Shown here: in pieces, positions 24,844 through 33,178 of the stretch
Numbering within the stretch: position 1 is the stretch's first letter
How the letters are laid out: every line of letters starts with the position of its first letter
NCBI GenBank assembly: GCA_009780245.1
Contig: WRAJ01000008.1
Location: forward strand, 1 to 61,991
Direction of reading: 5' to 3'
Length of the DNA stretch: 61,991 nucleotides
Origin: Turicibacter sp.
GTDB taxonomy: Bacteria; Bacillota_I; Bacilli_A; MOL361; Turicibacteraceae
Notes under the pieces: model-generated
Databases searched by the model: none
What the model saw: the letters and a program-made list of their open reading frames with translations, nothing else
Told to the model about the DNA's origin: nothing
Made by a program: the position numbers and the translations under genes

Positions 24844-25074
24844 ATGTTAGAACAAATTAAACCGTTAATCGCAGAGGCATTAAACTTAGATGAGACAGAA
24901 ATCACATTAGAGGCGAACCTGAAAGACGACTTAGGCATCGACTCTTTGGATGCAGTTGAATTAATCATGGAACTTGAAGACGAGTTTGACGTGAAAATCG
25001 AAGACGAAGAAGCACAAGCTTTCGTAACCATTGGTGATATGGTTAAACTATTAGAAGCGAAACAACAAGGATAG
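24844..25074 (+). CDS. acpP: Acyl carrier protein
   Basis: 76 residues, acidic and helical, the usual ACP size. Phosphopantetheine attaches at Ser34 in DLGIDSLDAVEL. AGGAG lies nine bases before ATG 24844. It is the carrier for all intermediates of the type II pathway encoded downstream and the first gene after the FabT-like promoter. A terminator-like hairpin and a hairpin-repeat region separate it from accB, which would let acpP be made in excess over the enzymes. Confidence 0.97.
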   Translation: MLEQIKPLIAEALNLDETEITLEANLKDDLGIDSLDAVELIMELEDEFDVKIEDEEAQAFVTIGDMVKLLEAKQQG

Positions 25075-25083
25075 ACTGAGACG

Positions 25084-25103
25084 GCTAGGGCAACCTAGCT
25101 TTT
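25084..25103 (+). terminator. Terminator or attenuator after acpP
   Basis: GCTAGG (25084-25089) with CCTAGC (25094-25099), GCAA loop, TTTTT tail. It is short, so partial readthrough into accB is likely. Confidence 0.65.
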
Positions 25104-25131
25104 TCTGAAAGGTTTGAGCACAAGAAAGGTG

Positions 25132-25250
25132 CCATTTTCGCGAAATAAACAGGGATTGGGATAAAAACCCCCATTTTTTAAAAATAGCCATGCTCATGGG
25201 ACAAAAATCATCCCTTTTCGTGAAATAGCGTTCCAAAAGGATAAAACGAC
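25132..25250. repeat. Degenerate tandem repeat between acpP and accB, period ~40
   Basis: Three related blocks start at about 25132 (CCATTTTCGCGAAATA), 25171 (CCATTTTTTAAAAATA) and 25212 (CCCTTTTCGTGAAATA), i.e. 39 and 41 bp apart. Each has a palindromic TTTTC-G/A-YGAAA-like core. The copies are diverged. Confidence 0.6.
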
Positions 25251-25271
25251 AGTACAATGGGAGTGAGGAAA

Positions 25272-25760
25272 ATGGAAATCAAAGAAATTAAAGCGTTGAT
25301 TGAGGCGCTTGATCAATCGTCGGTGGCGAAGTTGAAGTTTGTGAGCGGCGATGTGGAGCTGAAGTTAGAGAAAGAGAAGAAAGAGGTGCAGACGGTGGTC
25401 GCGGCTTCTGTGGCTAGCCCGGTTGCAGCTGTGGCGCCAGCAGCGCCGGTTGCGAGTGAGGGTGTGGCAACGTCAACTGAACAGCCGGTTGGGGAGGTTG
25501 TCACACAGGCAGTTGCTAAGTCTACAACGGATGTCACTGCACCTTTAGTTGGGGTGTTTTATCGTGCGGCGAGTCCAGATGCGCAGCCGTTTGTGAAGGT
25601 GGGGCAGCAGGTGAATGAGGGGGATACGGTGTGTATTTTAGAGGCGATGAAGGTGCTGAATGAGATCAAGGCATCGAAGTCGGGGACGGTTGTGGCGATT
25701 CATGTGGAGAATGGCGACGTGGTGGAGTTTGACCAAGTGTTGATGGAGATAGGTGATTAG
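25272..25760 (+). CDS. accB: Biotin carboxyl carrier protein of acetyl-CoA carboxylase
   Basis: 162 residues. An N-terminal helical region, an Ala/Val/Pro/Thr linker (about 40-85) and a C-terminal biotinyl domain with EAMK; biotin is attached to K127. ATG 25272 is used because GGAGTGAGG lies just before it; the in-frame ATG at 25257 precedes that site. It accepts CO2 from AccC and hands it to AccAD. It is followed one base after its stop by accC. Confidence 0.96.
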   Translation: MEIKEIKALIEALDQSSVAKLKFVSGDVELKLEKEKKEVQTVVAASVASPVAAVAPAAPVASEGVATSTEQPVGEVVTQAVAKSTTDVTAPLVGVFYRAASPDAQPFVKVGQQVNEGDTVCILEAMKVLNEIKASKSGTVVAIHVENGDVVEFDQVLMEIGD

Positions 25761-25761
25761 G

Positions 25762-27132
25762 ATGTTTAAGAAAATATTGATTGCCAATCGCGGGGAAATT
25801 GCGGTGCGTATCATTCGTGCGTGTAAGGAAATGGGCATCGCAACGGTGGCGATTTATTCGACGGGGGATAAAGAGGCGTTGCACGTTCAGTTGGCAGACG
25901 AGGCGATTTGTGTAGGTCCGGCTGCTGCGGTGAACAGTTATTTGAACATGGAAAATGTCATTTCAGCCGCGGTGCTAACAAAGGCAGAGGCGATTCACCC
26001 GGGATTTGGATTTTTATCTGAAAACCCGAAATTCGCGCGTCTTGTGACGGATTGCGGGCTCGTGTTTATCGGGCCGGATGCGGATGTGATCGAGGAAATG
26101 GGCAATAAATCCCGTGCGCGTCAGGTCACCATAGCGGCGGGCGTCCCGGTCGTTCCCGGTAGTGACGGAAATTTAGACAGTGTGGATGAAGCCCTCGAAG
26201 TGGCGGAAAAAATCGGCTACCCGGTTTTAATCAAAGCAACAAACGGCGGTGGCGGTAAAGGGATGCGCGTGGTGCACGAAGAGGCAGCATTCGCCAACCT
26301 CTTCAACATGGCCAAAAGCGAAGCAAAGGCTAACTTTGGCGATGACAGCGTGTATTTAGAAAAATACGTGGTGAATCCGAAGCACATCGAGTTCCAAGTG
26401 ATAGGCGATTCGCACGGGAATGTCGTGCATTTATTCGAGCGCGATTGCTCGATTCAGCGTAATCATCAGAAGATGATCGAAGAAGCGCCGTGTCGTGGGT
26501 TAAGCGAGAAAACGAGAACCGCGATGGCGGCTGATGTGCTTAAGCTCGCACGCGCCACGAAGTATAACAACGCCGGCACGCTGGAATTTATCGTCGATAA
26601 AGACGAGAATTACTACTTTATCGAGATGAACACGCGCATTCAAGTTGAGCACCCGGTCACGGAAATGATCACTGGGATCGACTTGATTAAAGAGCAAATT
26701 AAAGTGGCAGCGGGCGCAAAGCTGTCGTTTACGCAAGACGATGTCAAAGTAAACGGTTATGCGATCGAGTGCCGCATTAACGCGGAGGACCCGCTGAACG
26801 GCTTTATGCCATCGGCAGGGAAAATTGAAAACCTGATTCTCCCGGGTGGCTTTGGTGTACGGATCGATACGATGATTTACCCGAATTACACGGTATCACC
26901 GTTTTACGATTCGATGATTTTAAAACTGATCGTGCACGGGAAAAACCGTTTAGAAGCGATCAAAAAAATGCGTCGTTGCCTCGAAGAACTATTTATCGAC
27001 GGCATTACGACCAACAACGAATTCCATTATTACATGATGCACCACGTGGATTATGTGAAAGGCGATTTTGATACGAGTTTTGTCGGCACATTCTTAGAAG
27101 AACTCGCGGAAGCAGGTGAGCTAAATGACTGA
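25762..27132 (+). CDS. accC: Biotin carboxylase subunit of acetyl-CoA carboxylase
   Basis: 456 residues, full length. ATP-grasp enzyme that carboxylates AccB biotin. Recognisable are the N-terminal KILIANRGEIAVRIIRA, the Gly-rich ATP loop KATNGGGGKGMRVV, and EMNTRIQVEHPVTE with catalytic Glu/Arg. ATG 25762 follows the accB stop by one base; AGGTGAT upstream serves as its ribosome-binding site. Its stop overlaps accD by eight bases. Confidence 0.97.
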   Translation: MFKKILIANRGEIAVRIIRACKEMGIATVAIYSTGDKEALHVQLADEAICVGPAAAVNSYLNMENVISAAVLTKAEAIHPGFGFLSENPKFARLVTDCGLVFIGPDADVIEEMGNKSRARQVTIAAGVPVVPGSDGNLDSVDEALEVAEKIGYPVLIKATNGGGGKGMRVVHEEAAFANLFNMAKSEAKANFGDDSVYLEKYVVNPKHIEFQVIGDSHGNVVHLFERDCSIQRNHQKMIEEAPCRGLSEKTRTAMAADVLKLARATKYNNAGTLEFIVDKDENYYFIEMNTRIQVEHPVTEMITGIDLIKEQIKVAAGAKLSFTQDDVKVNGYAIECRINAEDPLNGFMPSAGKIENLILPGGFGVRIDTMIYPNYTVSPFYDSMILKLIVHGKNRLEAIKKMRRCLEELFIDGITTNNEFHYYMMHHVDYVKGDFDTSFVGTFLEELAEAGELND

Positions 27133-28006
27133 TTTTTTTAAAGAACGAAAAGAAGCGGTTAAAGGGTTTCAAGATTCTGTGCGAAGTCGGACAGCTTCGG
27201 AGCGCGAAATCGACGTGCCGGAAGGCCTATTCGAAGTGTGCCCGAAATGCGACAGCCACATCTTAAAAGAAGATTTATGCGAAGCGAACCTCGTTTGTAC
27301 ACATTGTGGGCACCATTTTCGTATGACCGCCCGCCAACGGTTAGCCTCGTTAGTTGATGAGAATAGCTTTGAAGAAATGGATAAGGATTTAAGTAGCTGC
27401 GACCCGCTCAACATGCCGGGCTATCAAGACCGGTTAGCGGAATTAGTAGCCGATGCGGAAACCTCTAAAGAAGCGGTGGTCTGTGGCGTCGGAAAGATTG
27501 CCGGTTTTGCCTATGCGATGGCCATCATGGACAGCTACTTCCTTATGGGGAGTATGGGCACGGTCGTCGGTGAAAAACTAGTTCGCTTAACCGAGCATGC
27601 CACAAAGGCAGGTCTACCGTTAATCATCGTTTCAACGTCTGGCGGTGCACGGATGCAGGAGGGAATTTTATCGCTGATGCAAATGGCGAAAACGACCGCT
27701 GCCATTAAGAAACACCATGACGCCGGATTGTTATACCTTTCGGTGTTAACGTCGCCGACTTATGGCGGAGTGAGTGCGTCATTTGCCACGGTGGCGGATG
27801 TGATGCTGGCTGAGCCAGAAGCGCTGATCGGCTTTGCCGGGCCGCGCGTGATTAAGCAGACGATTCAGCAAGTGTTGCCAGAGGGGTTCCAATCCGCGGA
27901 GTTTTTGCTAGAAAAGGGGCTGATCGATCAGATTGTGCCGCGCCAAGAATTGGTTAGCACGATAACGCGCATTTCAAAGATGCACGGCCTAGGAGGTGGA
28001 CGCTGA
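27125..28006 (+). CDS. accD: Acetyl-CoA carboxylase carboxyltransferase subunit beta
   Basis: 293 residues. A four-Cys zinc finger (C39, C42, C58, C61; CPKC...CTHC) precedes the crotonase-like carboxyltransferase domain with STSGGARMQEG. AGGTGAGC precedes ATG 27125. It forms an A2D2 carboxyltransferase with AccA. Starts of accD and accA overlap the preceding stops, which keeps synthesis of the subunits balanced. Confidence 0.97.
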   Translation: MTDFFKERKEAVKGFQDSVRSRTASEREIDVPEGLFEVCPKCDSHILKEDLCEANLVCTHCGHHFRMTARQRLASLVDENSFEEMDKDLSSCDPLNMPGYQDRLAELVADAETSKEAVVCGVGKIAGFAYAMAIMDSYFLMGSMGTVVGEKLVRLTEHATKAGLPLIIVSTSGGARMQEGILSLMQMAKTTAAIKKHHDAGLLYLSVLTSPTYGGVSASFATVADVMLAEPEALIGFAGPRVIKQTIQQVLPEGFQSAEFLLEKGLIDQIVPRQELVSTITRISKMHGLGGGR

Positions 28007-28944
28007 TGGATTTGAAAGGGATTGAACAACAAATTGAGCAGTTACGTGAACAGTTAGTCGGCTTAGACGCAAACGACGTGAGGATGAAAAAATTACGTGA
28101 AAACCTCACCCGTGCGATTGAAGAAATGACGTCTGCGGTGTACGAGGAATTGGACGCTTACGACAAAGTTTATTTAGCGCGTCATGCGAAACGTCCGAAT
28201 ACGAAGTTTTATATTAAGCAACTATTTGATGATTTTATTGAATTTCATGGGGATCGTTTGTACGGCGATGACGCGGCGATTGTGGGCGGCGTGGCGCTGC
28301 TGGGCGAGGTGCCAGTAACGGTGATCGGTCATGTAAAAGGGACCACCACGGAAGAAAACATCGCGACGAATTTCGGGATGCCGCACCCAGAGGGTTACCG
28401 CAAAGCGATGCGATTGGCGTTGCAAGCGGAGAAGTTCGGGCGTCCGATTATCACGTTTATTGATACGCCGGGGGCTTATCCGGGTGTTGGTGCCGAGGAG
28501 CGCGGTCAGTCTGAGGCGATTGCGCGTTGCTTGATGAGCTTTATGGGCTTGCGTGTGCCGGTGATTGCGGTCGTGATCGGTGAGGGCGGTTCCGGTGGGG
28601 CGCTGGCGATCAGTGCCGCGAATCACATCGTGATGTTAGAGCATAGCGTTTATTCGGTGCTGTCACCGGAAGGCTTTGCGAGTATTTTGTATAAAGACGC
28701 CGGTCGTGCGAAAGAAGCGGCCGCGATAATGAAACTGACCGCAGATGATTTGCTTGCGCTTGGCGTGATTGAACAGATTTTGAAAGAGCCGCTTGGCGGT
28801 GCGCACGAGAACCCTGAGTATCTCTTGCCGGAACTAAAAGAGTTATTGCAAACGAAGCTGACAGAACTCTCGCAGCTGAGTGCGGATGAAATTGCGGAAC
28901 ATCGCTATACGAAATTTCAAAAAATCGGGAGTCTGGGCTTATGA
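28006..28944 (+). CDS. accA: Acetyl-CoA carboxylase carboxyltransferase subunit alpha
   Basis: 312 residues. N-terminal helical segment (EQQIEQLREQL), then a carboxyltransferase domain with FIDTPGAYPGVGAEERGQ and GEGGSGGALAI. ATG 28006 shares its A with the accD TGA; AGGAGGTGG lies upstream. It partners AccD to transfer carboxylate to acetyl-CoA, giving malonyl-CoA. It overlaps fabH by four bases (ATGA). Confidence 0.97.
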   Translation: MDLKGIEQQIEQLREQLVGLDANDVRMKKLRENLTRAIEEMTSAVYEELDAYDKVYLARHAKRPNTKFYIKQLFDDFIEFHGDRLYGDDAAIVGGVALLGEVPVTVIGHVKGTTTEENIATNFGMPHPEGYRKAMRLALQAEKFGRPIITFIDTPGAYPGVGAEERGQSEAIARCLMSFMGLRVPVIAVVIGEGGSGGALAISAANHIVMLEHSVYSVLSPEGFASILYKDAGRAKEAAAIMKLTADDLLALGVIEQILKEPLGGAHENPEYLLPELKELLQTKLTELSQLSADEIAEHRYTKFQKIGSLGL

Positions 28945-29900
28945 GAATAGTAGGAACCGGGAGTTATTTGCCTGAGACGAAGTTGTCAAACGACGATTTG
29001 TCGCAGCTTGTGGACACGAACGATGAGTGGATTGCCACACGCACGGGGATTCGTAGTCGGCACGTTGTCACCGATGAGAACACCTCGGACTTAGCGGTTG
29101 GCGCGGCTCGTGTGGCGATGGCGGATGCTGGTATCGCGGCGGCAACGATTGATTTGCTCGTTGTGGCAACCTCGACGCCGGATGTTTTTATCCCTGGGGT
29201 TGCGCATCAGGTTTTAAAAGGTTTGGGTATTTCCCAGGCTATGGTGTTTGATGTGAACGCGGCGTGCACGGGCTTTGTTTATGCGTTGGACGTGGCGGTG
29301 AGTTTGATGCAGGCGCACGGGTATCGTCATGCGCTTGTGATCGGGGCGGAAGTGATGTCGAAAATCGTTGATTGGAACGACCGTAACACCTGTGTCTTGT
29401 TCGGTGATGGCGCTGGCGCTGTTGTGCTTGAGCAGGCGGAGATGTCTGGGGTGTTATATCGGTCGTGCACGGCGATTCCGGATCGCGACGATGTGCTTTT
29501 GTCTGGCGGTGTGGCGGTGAATAACCCGGTGTATGCGGTGGCGCAAGGCGATTTCTTTTTGGATATGAAGGGGCAAGACGTATTTAAATTTGCGGTTCGT
29601 GTGGTGGGGGAGTCGGTGCATGCGGCTTTGAGTGAAACTGGGATGTCGGTCGAGGATGTCGATTATTACGTGCTTCATCAGGCGAACCGTCGGATTTTGG
29701 AGTACGTGGCGAAGAAACTTAAGGTGCCTGTTGAGAAATTTTACTCGACGATCGCAGATACCGGGAACACGTCGGCTGCGAGCATTCCGATTACGCTTGA
29801 TCGGATGAAGCGCGAAGGACTGCTTGTGCGCGGGATGAAGGTTATGCTGGTCGGGTTCGGTGCGGGGCTGACTTATGGGGCAATGTTGATAGAATGGTAG
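28941..29900 (+). CDS. fabH: Beta-ketoacyl-ACP synthase III
   Basis: 319 residues. Thiolase-fold condensing enzyme that starts chain synthesis from acyl-CoA and malonyl-ACP. Catalytic Cys109 in NAACTGF, His in LHQANRRI (about 245) and Asn in DTGNTSAAS (about 275). The opening MRIVGTGSYLPE and WIATRTGIRSRH are typical. ATG 28941 overlaps the accA stop. Confidence 0.97.
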   Translation: MRIVGTGSYLPETKLSNDDLSQLVDTNDEWIATRTGIRSRHVVTDENTSDLAVGAARVAMADAGIAAATIDLLVVATSTPDVFIPGVAHQVLKGLGISQAMVFDVNAACTGFVYALDVAVSLMQAHGYRHALVIGAEVMSKIVDWNDRNTCVLFGDGAGAVVLEQAEMSGVLYRSCTAIPDRDDVLLSGGVAVNNPVYAVAQGDFFLDMKGQDVFKFAVRVVGESVHAALSETGMSVEDVDYYVLHQANRRILEYVAKKLKVPVEKFYSTIADTGNTSAASIPITLDRMKREGLLVRGMKVMLVGFGAGLTYGAMLIEW

Positions 29901-29909
29901 GTGTGGAAG

Positions 29910-30851
29910 ATGAAATTAAACGAATTATTAGGTATTAAGTATCCTCTGATTCAGGGCGCAATGGCAAACATTGCCACGGCTAAATTTGCGGCGACGATTT
30001 CGAACATCGGTGCGCTTGGGATTATCGGTGCGGGTGCGATGTTGCCGGCAGATTTAGAGCAGGCGTTGGCCGAGTGTACGCAATTAACGGACAAGCCGTT
30101 CGGTGTGAATTTGATGTTGATGAACCCGCATTGTGCGGACATGGTGGCTGTGATCGTTAAGTACAAGGATCACGTGAAGGTGGTAACAACGGGTGCGGGG
30201 AATCCGGGGCCGTTTATTCCGGCCTTTAAGGAAGCGGGCATCCTAGTGGCACCGGTTGTGCCGAGTGTGGCTTTAGCGAAGCGGGTGGCGAAAGCCGGGG
30301 CTGATTTTGTCATCGTGGAAGGAACGGAAGCGGGCGGGCACGTCGGGGAATTGACGACGATGGCATTGGTGCCACAGGTCGTCCGTGCGGTGAAGATTCC
30401 GGTTGTTGCGGCAGGTGGCGTTGCTTCGGGTGCACAGCTGCTCGCGGCTTATGCCCTTGGCGCTGTCGGTGTGCAAGTCGGAACGTGCTTACTAGCAGCC
30501 GAGGAATGCGAGATTCACGAGAATTATAAAAACACGGTGCTCAAAGCGAAAGATACCTCAACGATTGTGACCGGGCGTGCCGTGGGTGTGCCGGTTCGGA
30601 TTTATAAAAACAAGATGGCGCGTGAGTACTCAACCCTTGAAAATTCAGGGAAGACGCGAGAAGAGCTCGAACATTTAACCCTGGGCGCATTGCGTAAGGC
30701 GGTGTTTGACGGGGACATGGATAACGGGTCAGTCATGATCGGGCAGGTCGCAGGAATGATTGATGAAATTAAGCCAGCGAAGGCCATTATTGAAGGGCTC
30801 TTTGCCGAGGCGGAAGCAGAATTTGAGCAGTTGAAAAAACGAATGGGATAG
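29910..30851 (+). CDS. fabK: Enoyl-ACP reductase II (FMN-dependent FabK)
   Basis: 313 residues. TIM-barrel FMN enzyme of the nitronate monooxygenase/FabK group. LLGIKYPLIQGAMANIAT at the N-terminus, VEGTEAGGHVG near 150 and VAAGGVASGAQLLAAYALGA are FabK-like. It catalyses the last reduction of each elongation cycle. No fabI is present in the window. ATG 29910 is chosen over GTG 29901, which overlaps the AGGTG site. A terminator follows, so the first fatty-acid operon ends here. Confidence 0.92.
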   Translation: MKLNELLGIKYPLIQGAMANIATAKFAATISNIGALGIIGAGAMLPADLEQALAECTQLTDKPFGVNLMLMNPHCADMVAVIVKYKDHVKVVTTGAGNPGPFIPAFKEAGILVAPVVPSVALAKRVAKAGADFVIVEGTEAGGHVGELTTMALVPQVVRAVKIPVVAAGGVASGAQLLAAYALGAVGVQVGTCLLAAEECEIHENYKNTVLKAKDTSTIVTGRAVGVPVRIYKNKMAREYSTLENSGKTREELEHLTLGALRKAVFDGDMDNGSVMIGQVAGMIDEIKPAKAIIEGLFAEAEAEFEQLKKRMG

Positions 30852-30882
30852 TTGTCAATCTTCGGATGGGCGACTATTTTTT
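30847..30882 (+). terminator. Terminator after fabK
   Basis: ATAGTTGTC (30847-30855) pairs with GGCGACTAT (30868-30876) using G-T pairs, then TTTTTT. It separates the acc/fabH/fabK operon from rhuM. Confidence 0.75.
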
Positions 30883-30937
30883 AGTTGGAAGTAGTATGAG
30901 TTGTGGTATAAAAACATGATGCAATGTCGTGATTACT

Positions 30938-30967
30938 AGTGTAAAAACAGAAGGTTTCTGGTATAAT
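30938..30967 (+). promoter_or_regulatory. Extended -10 promoter of rhuM
   Basis: TGGTATAAT: TATAAT at 30962-30967 with a TG one base upstream. The -35 (TAGTGT, 30938-30943) is poor, as is common with extended -10 promoters. Confidence 0.6.
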
Positions 30968-31058
30968 GGAGAAGTGTATGTTTATGACACTTACGTCGAT
31001 GATAAAAAATTCGCACCAGTGGCGCGAGAAAATAAATGCAGTAGATTGGAGCAAAAAA

Positions 31059-32078
31059 ATGAGCAAGATATCAAATGACCAAATGATAATATTTAAAACG
31101 ATAGACGAGCAAATTGCAGTTGATGTTCGTTTCGATGGAGAAACAACCTGGCTCAGTCTTGAACAAATGGCAGAGCTCTTTGAGCGTGATAAGTCAACCA
31201 TTTCAAGGCATATTAAAAATGTTTTTGTGGAAGGAGAACTTGAGAAAGAAGTGGTTGTTGCAAAAATTGCAACAACCACTAAGCACGGTGCAATTGAAGC
31301 TAAAACTCAGACCAGAGATGTTACTTATTACAACCTTGACGTCATCATTTCAGTCGGCTACCGTGTCAAATCTATCCGCGGGACACAATTTCGGCAATGG
31401 GCAACGAAAAGAATTCATGAATATATCCAAAAAGGATTTACCATGGACGATGAACGTTTGAAAAATCTTGGGGGCGGTGGCTACTTTAAAGAGCTACTAG
31501 AGCGTATCCGTGATATTCGTTCTAGTGAAAAAGTATTCTATCGTCAAATTTTAGACTTATTTCAAACTAGTAGTGACTACAACAAAGATTCACTAGAAGC
31601 AAAGCAATTTTTTGCAACTGTGCAAAACAAAATGCACTTTGCTATTCATAAACAAACCGCTGCCGAGTTAATTTATAACAGAGTGGATAGTGAAAAAGAA
31701 TTTATGGGATTGACCACATTCAAAGGAGAATTACCAACATTAACCGAAGCGAAAATCGGAAAAAACTATTTAACTGAAAAAGAACTTAAAAGTTTGAATC
31801 AGTTAGTATCTGGATATTTGGACTTTGCCGAACGTCAAGCATCACGAGAAATAATGATGACCATGCAAGACTGGATTGAACATGTAAACCGCATTTTAGT
31901 TGCAACAGGGGAAGATGTTCTATTAGGACATGGCAAACGAACAAAACAAGAAGCTGATGAAAAAGCGATCGATGAGTATAAAAAATATCAGGCAAAAGCA
32001 TTAAGCCAAGTTGAACGCGACTATTTAGCTGAAATTAGAAAAATAGAAAGTTTAGCTTTGAAAAAACAAAACCTATAA
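31059..32078 (+). CDS. RhuM/virulence-protein family, DNA-binding-like
   Basis: 339 residues from ATG 31059, which has GGAG nine bases upstream; an in-frame start at 30966 lies on the promoter -10. The N-terminal part holds the RhuM signature: FDGETTWLSLEQMAELFERDKSTISRHI, a helix-turn-helix-like block (about residues 20-60), then TYYNLDVIISVGYRVKS and GTQFRQWAT. The C-terminal half is helical and basic. RhuM proteins occur in pathogenicity islands and next to type I restriction-modification and toxin loci; their molecular role is unproved. Here there is no hsd, Fic or toxin gene, and it splits the fatty-acid synthesis cluster. Confidence 0.85.
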   Translation: MSKISNDQMIIFKTIDEQIAVDVRFDGETTWLSLEQMAELFERDKSTISRHIKNVFVEGELEKEVVVAKIATTTKHGAIEAKTQTRDVTYYNLDVIISVGYRVKSIRGTQFRQWATKRIHEYIQKGFTMDDERLKNLGGGGYFKELLERIRDIRSSEKVFYRQILDLFQTSSDYNKDSLEAKQFFATVQNKMHFAIHKQTAAELIYNRVDSEKEFMGLTTFKGELPTLTEAKIGKNYLTEKELKSLNQLVSGYLDFAERQASREIMMTMQDWIEHVNRILVATGEDVLLGHGKRTKQEADEKAIDEYKKYQAKALSQVERDYLAEIRKIESLALKKQNL

Positions 32079-32217
32079 CTGAAAACCGATGACAAAGGAA
32101 CACCCGAATATTAGCCATGTAAAGACATTTTGACATGCCATTTTGCCCGATGTCGAAGTGCTTTGATAGCAAAATAACTTAAGCTAATCTATCATAAATT
32201 CACAGGAGGACAAATGA

Positions 32218-32817
32218 ATGAATATTAGTAAAATAATTAAAGAACAACGGTCACTCGTGAATTTATCACAGGAAGAATTAGCGGAAAAAGTATACGTGTC
32301 TAGGCAGACGATCTCAAGTTGGGAAAATGGCAAAACCTACCCTGATGTCCATAGCTTGGTGCTTTTGGCTAACGCTTTTGAAATCACAATTGACGAGTTG
32401 GTCAAAGGAGATGTGAAAGAAATGGCTGAAATTATTGAAAAAAGTGATATTTCAGAAATGAAAAGGTATAGTTGTTTAATGACAATCGGGGTTGTGTTGA
32501 CGATAGTTGGTATACCGATATCGTTTTATTTAGCGTCAATCATCGGCTTGGTAGTCTGTGCGATGCTATTTGCTGTGTCGCTCTATTTTGGGTATAGGAT
32601 TGAAAAGATTAAATGTCAATATGATGTGCAAACGTATCGTGAAATTGTTGCCTTTACTAAAGGTGAAACACTTGATGAAATTACAAAAATTAGAGAATCA
32701 GGAAAACGAACGTATCAAAAAATGCTGTTAATAGCAGCTTCAGCAGCATTTGGTTTTATCCTCTCACGCTTAATTGCATGGATTTTACCGGCTATAAGAG
32801 GTCCTTGGGGTGGGTAA
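32218..32817 (+). CDS. Membrane-associated XRE-family regulator
   Basis: 199 residues. An N-terminal Cro/C1-type helix-turn-helix (about 5-60: LSQEELAEKVYVSRQTISSW) is joined to a C-terminal membrane part with two close segments (about 85-125) and a third near 160-185, plus a cytoplasmic loop between. This fusion is common in Bacillota, often as a sensor or regulator of a neighbouring membrane system. AGGAGG lies before ATG 32218. Whether it regulates the fatty-acid genes on either side is unknown; it resembles inserted accessory DNA together with rhuM. Confidence 0.85.
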   Translation: MNISKIIKEQRSLVNLSQEELAEKVYVSRQTISSWENGKTYPDVHSLVLLANAFEITIDELVKGDVKEMAEIIEKSDISEMKRYSCLMTIGVVLTIVGIPISFYLASIIGLVVCAMLFAVSLYFGYRIEKIKCQYDVQTYREIVAFTKGETLDEITKIRESGKRTYQKMLLIAASAAFGFILSRLIAWILPAIRGPWGG

Positions 32818-32841
32818 GCTAACTAGGCAGTGTCTGAAAAA

Positions 32842-32873
32842 GAATAAGAACGGTGAGGGACGTTCTTTTTTAT
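32842..32873 (+). terminator. Terminator after the XRE regulator
   Basis: GAATAAGAACG pairs with CGTTCTTTTTTATTC (core 32846-32852 with 32861-32867), followed by a T tract. It isolates rhuM/XRE from the downstream fab operon. Confidence 0.82.
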
Positions 32874-32921
32874 TCGAGTAAAATCATTTTGATTGGGCGA
32901 ATAATTTGATTATAAGAATTA

Positions 32922-32951
32922 TTTGACAATCAAACTAATATCGTTTATAAT
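32922..32951 (+). promoter_or_regulatory. Second fab promoter with FabT/FabR-like operator
   Basis: TTGACA (32923-32928), 17-base spacer, TATAAT (32946-32951). TTTGA-CAA-TCAAA (32922-32934) overlaps the -35 exactly as at acpP; the shared block extends upstream (CGAATAATTTG) and downstream (CTAA), so this looks like a duplicated promoter. An extra TTTGA half-site lies at 32905-32909. Confidence 0.78.
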
Positions 32952-33006
32952 AGAGCGTAGTTAAAGTTAGGTCATTGCGATATCAAACATTATTGAGAAT
33001 AATAAT

Positions 33007-33125
33007 ACCTAGATGGTAGGCTATAGCGAAGAAATAGGTAGAAAACTACCTAGATGACAGGTTATACCGAGAAAGTAGGTAGAAAACTACCTAGATGATA
33101 GGCTATATCGGGAAAGTAGGTAATC
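33007..33125 (+). repeat. Tandem hairpin repeat in the fab leader, period 41, 3 copies
   Basis: ACCTAGATG starts at 33007, 33048 and 33089. Between copies, TAGGTAG-AAAA-CTACCTA forms a seven-bp stem with a four-base loop. All copies lie in the ~220-base untranslated leader between the FabT-like promoter and the FabK-like gene. Confidence 0.85.
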
Positions 33126-33178
33126 TCTGTTGTGTTAGCATTTCCTAATCGTTAAAGTTAGTCAGGAGGTAATCAGGA

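Noticed and set aside
31059..32817. rhuM plus XRE regulator considered as a toxin-antitoxin or defence system
   Set aside because: The genes have separate promoters, no toxin fold was recognised and no restriction or abortive-infection gene is adjacent; the pairing may be accidental.
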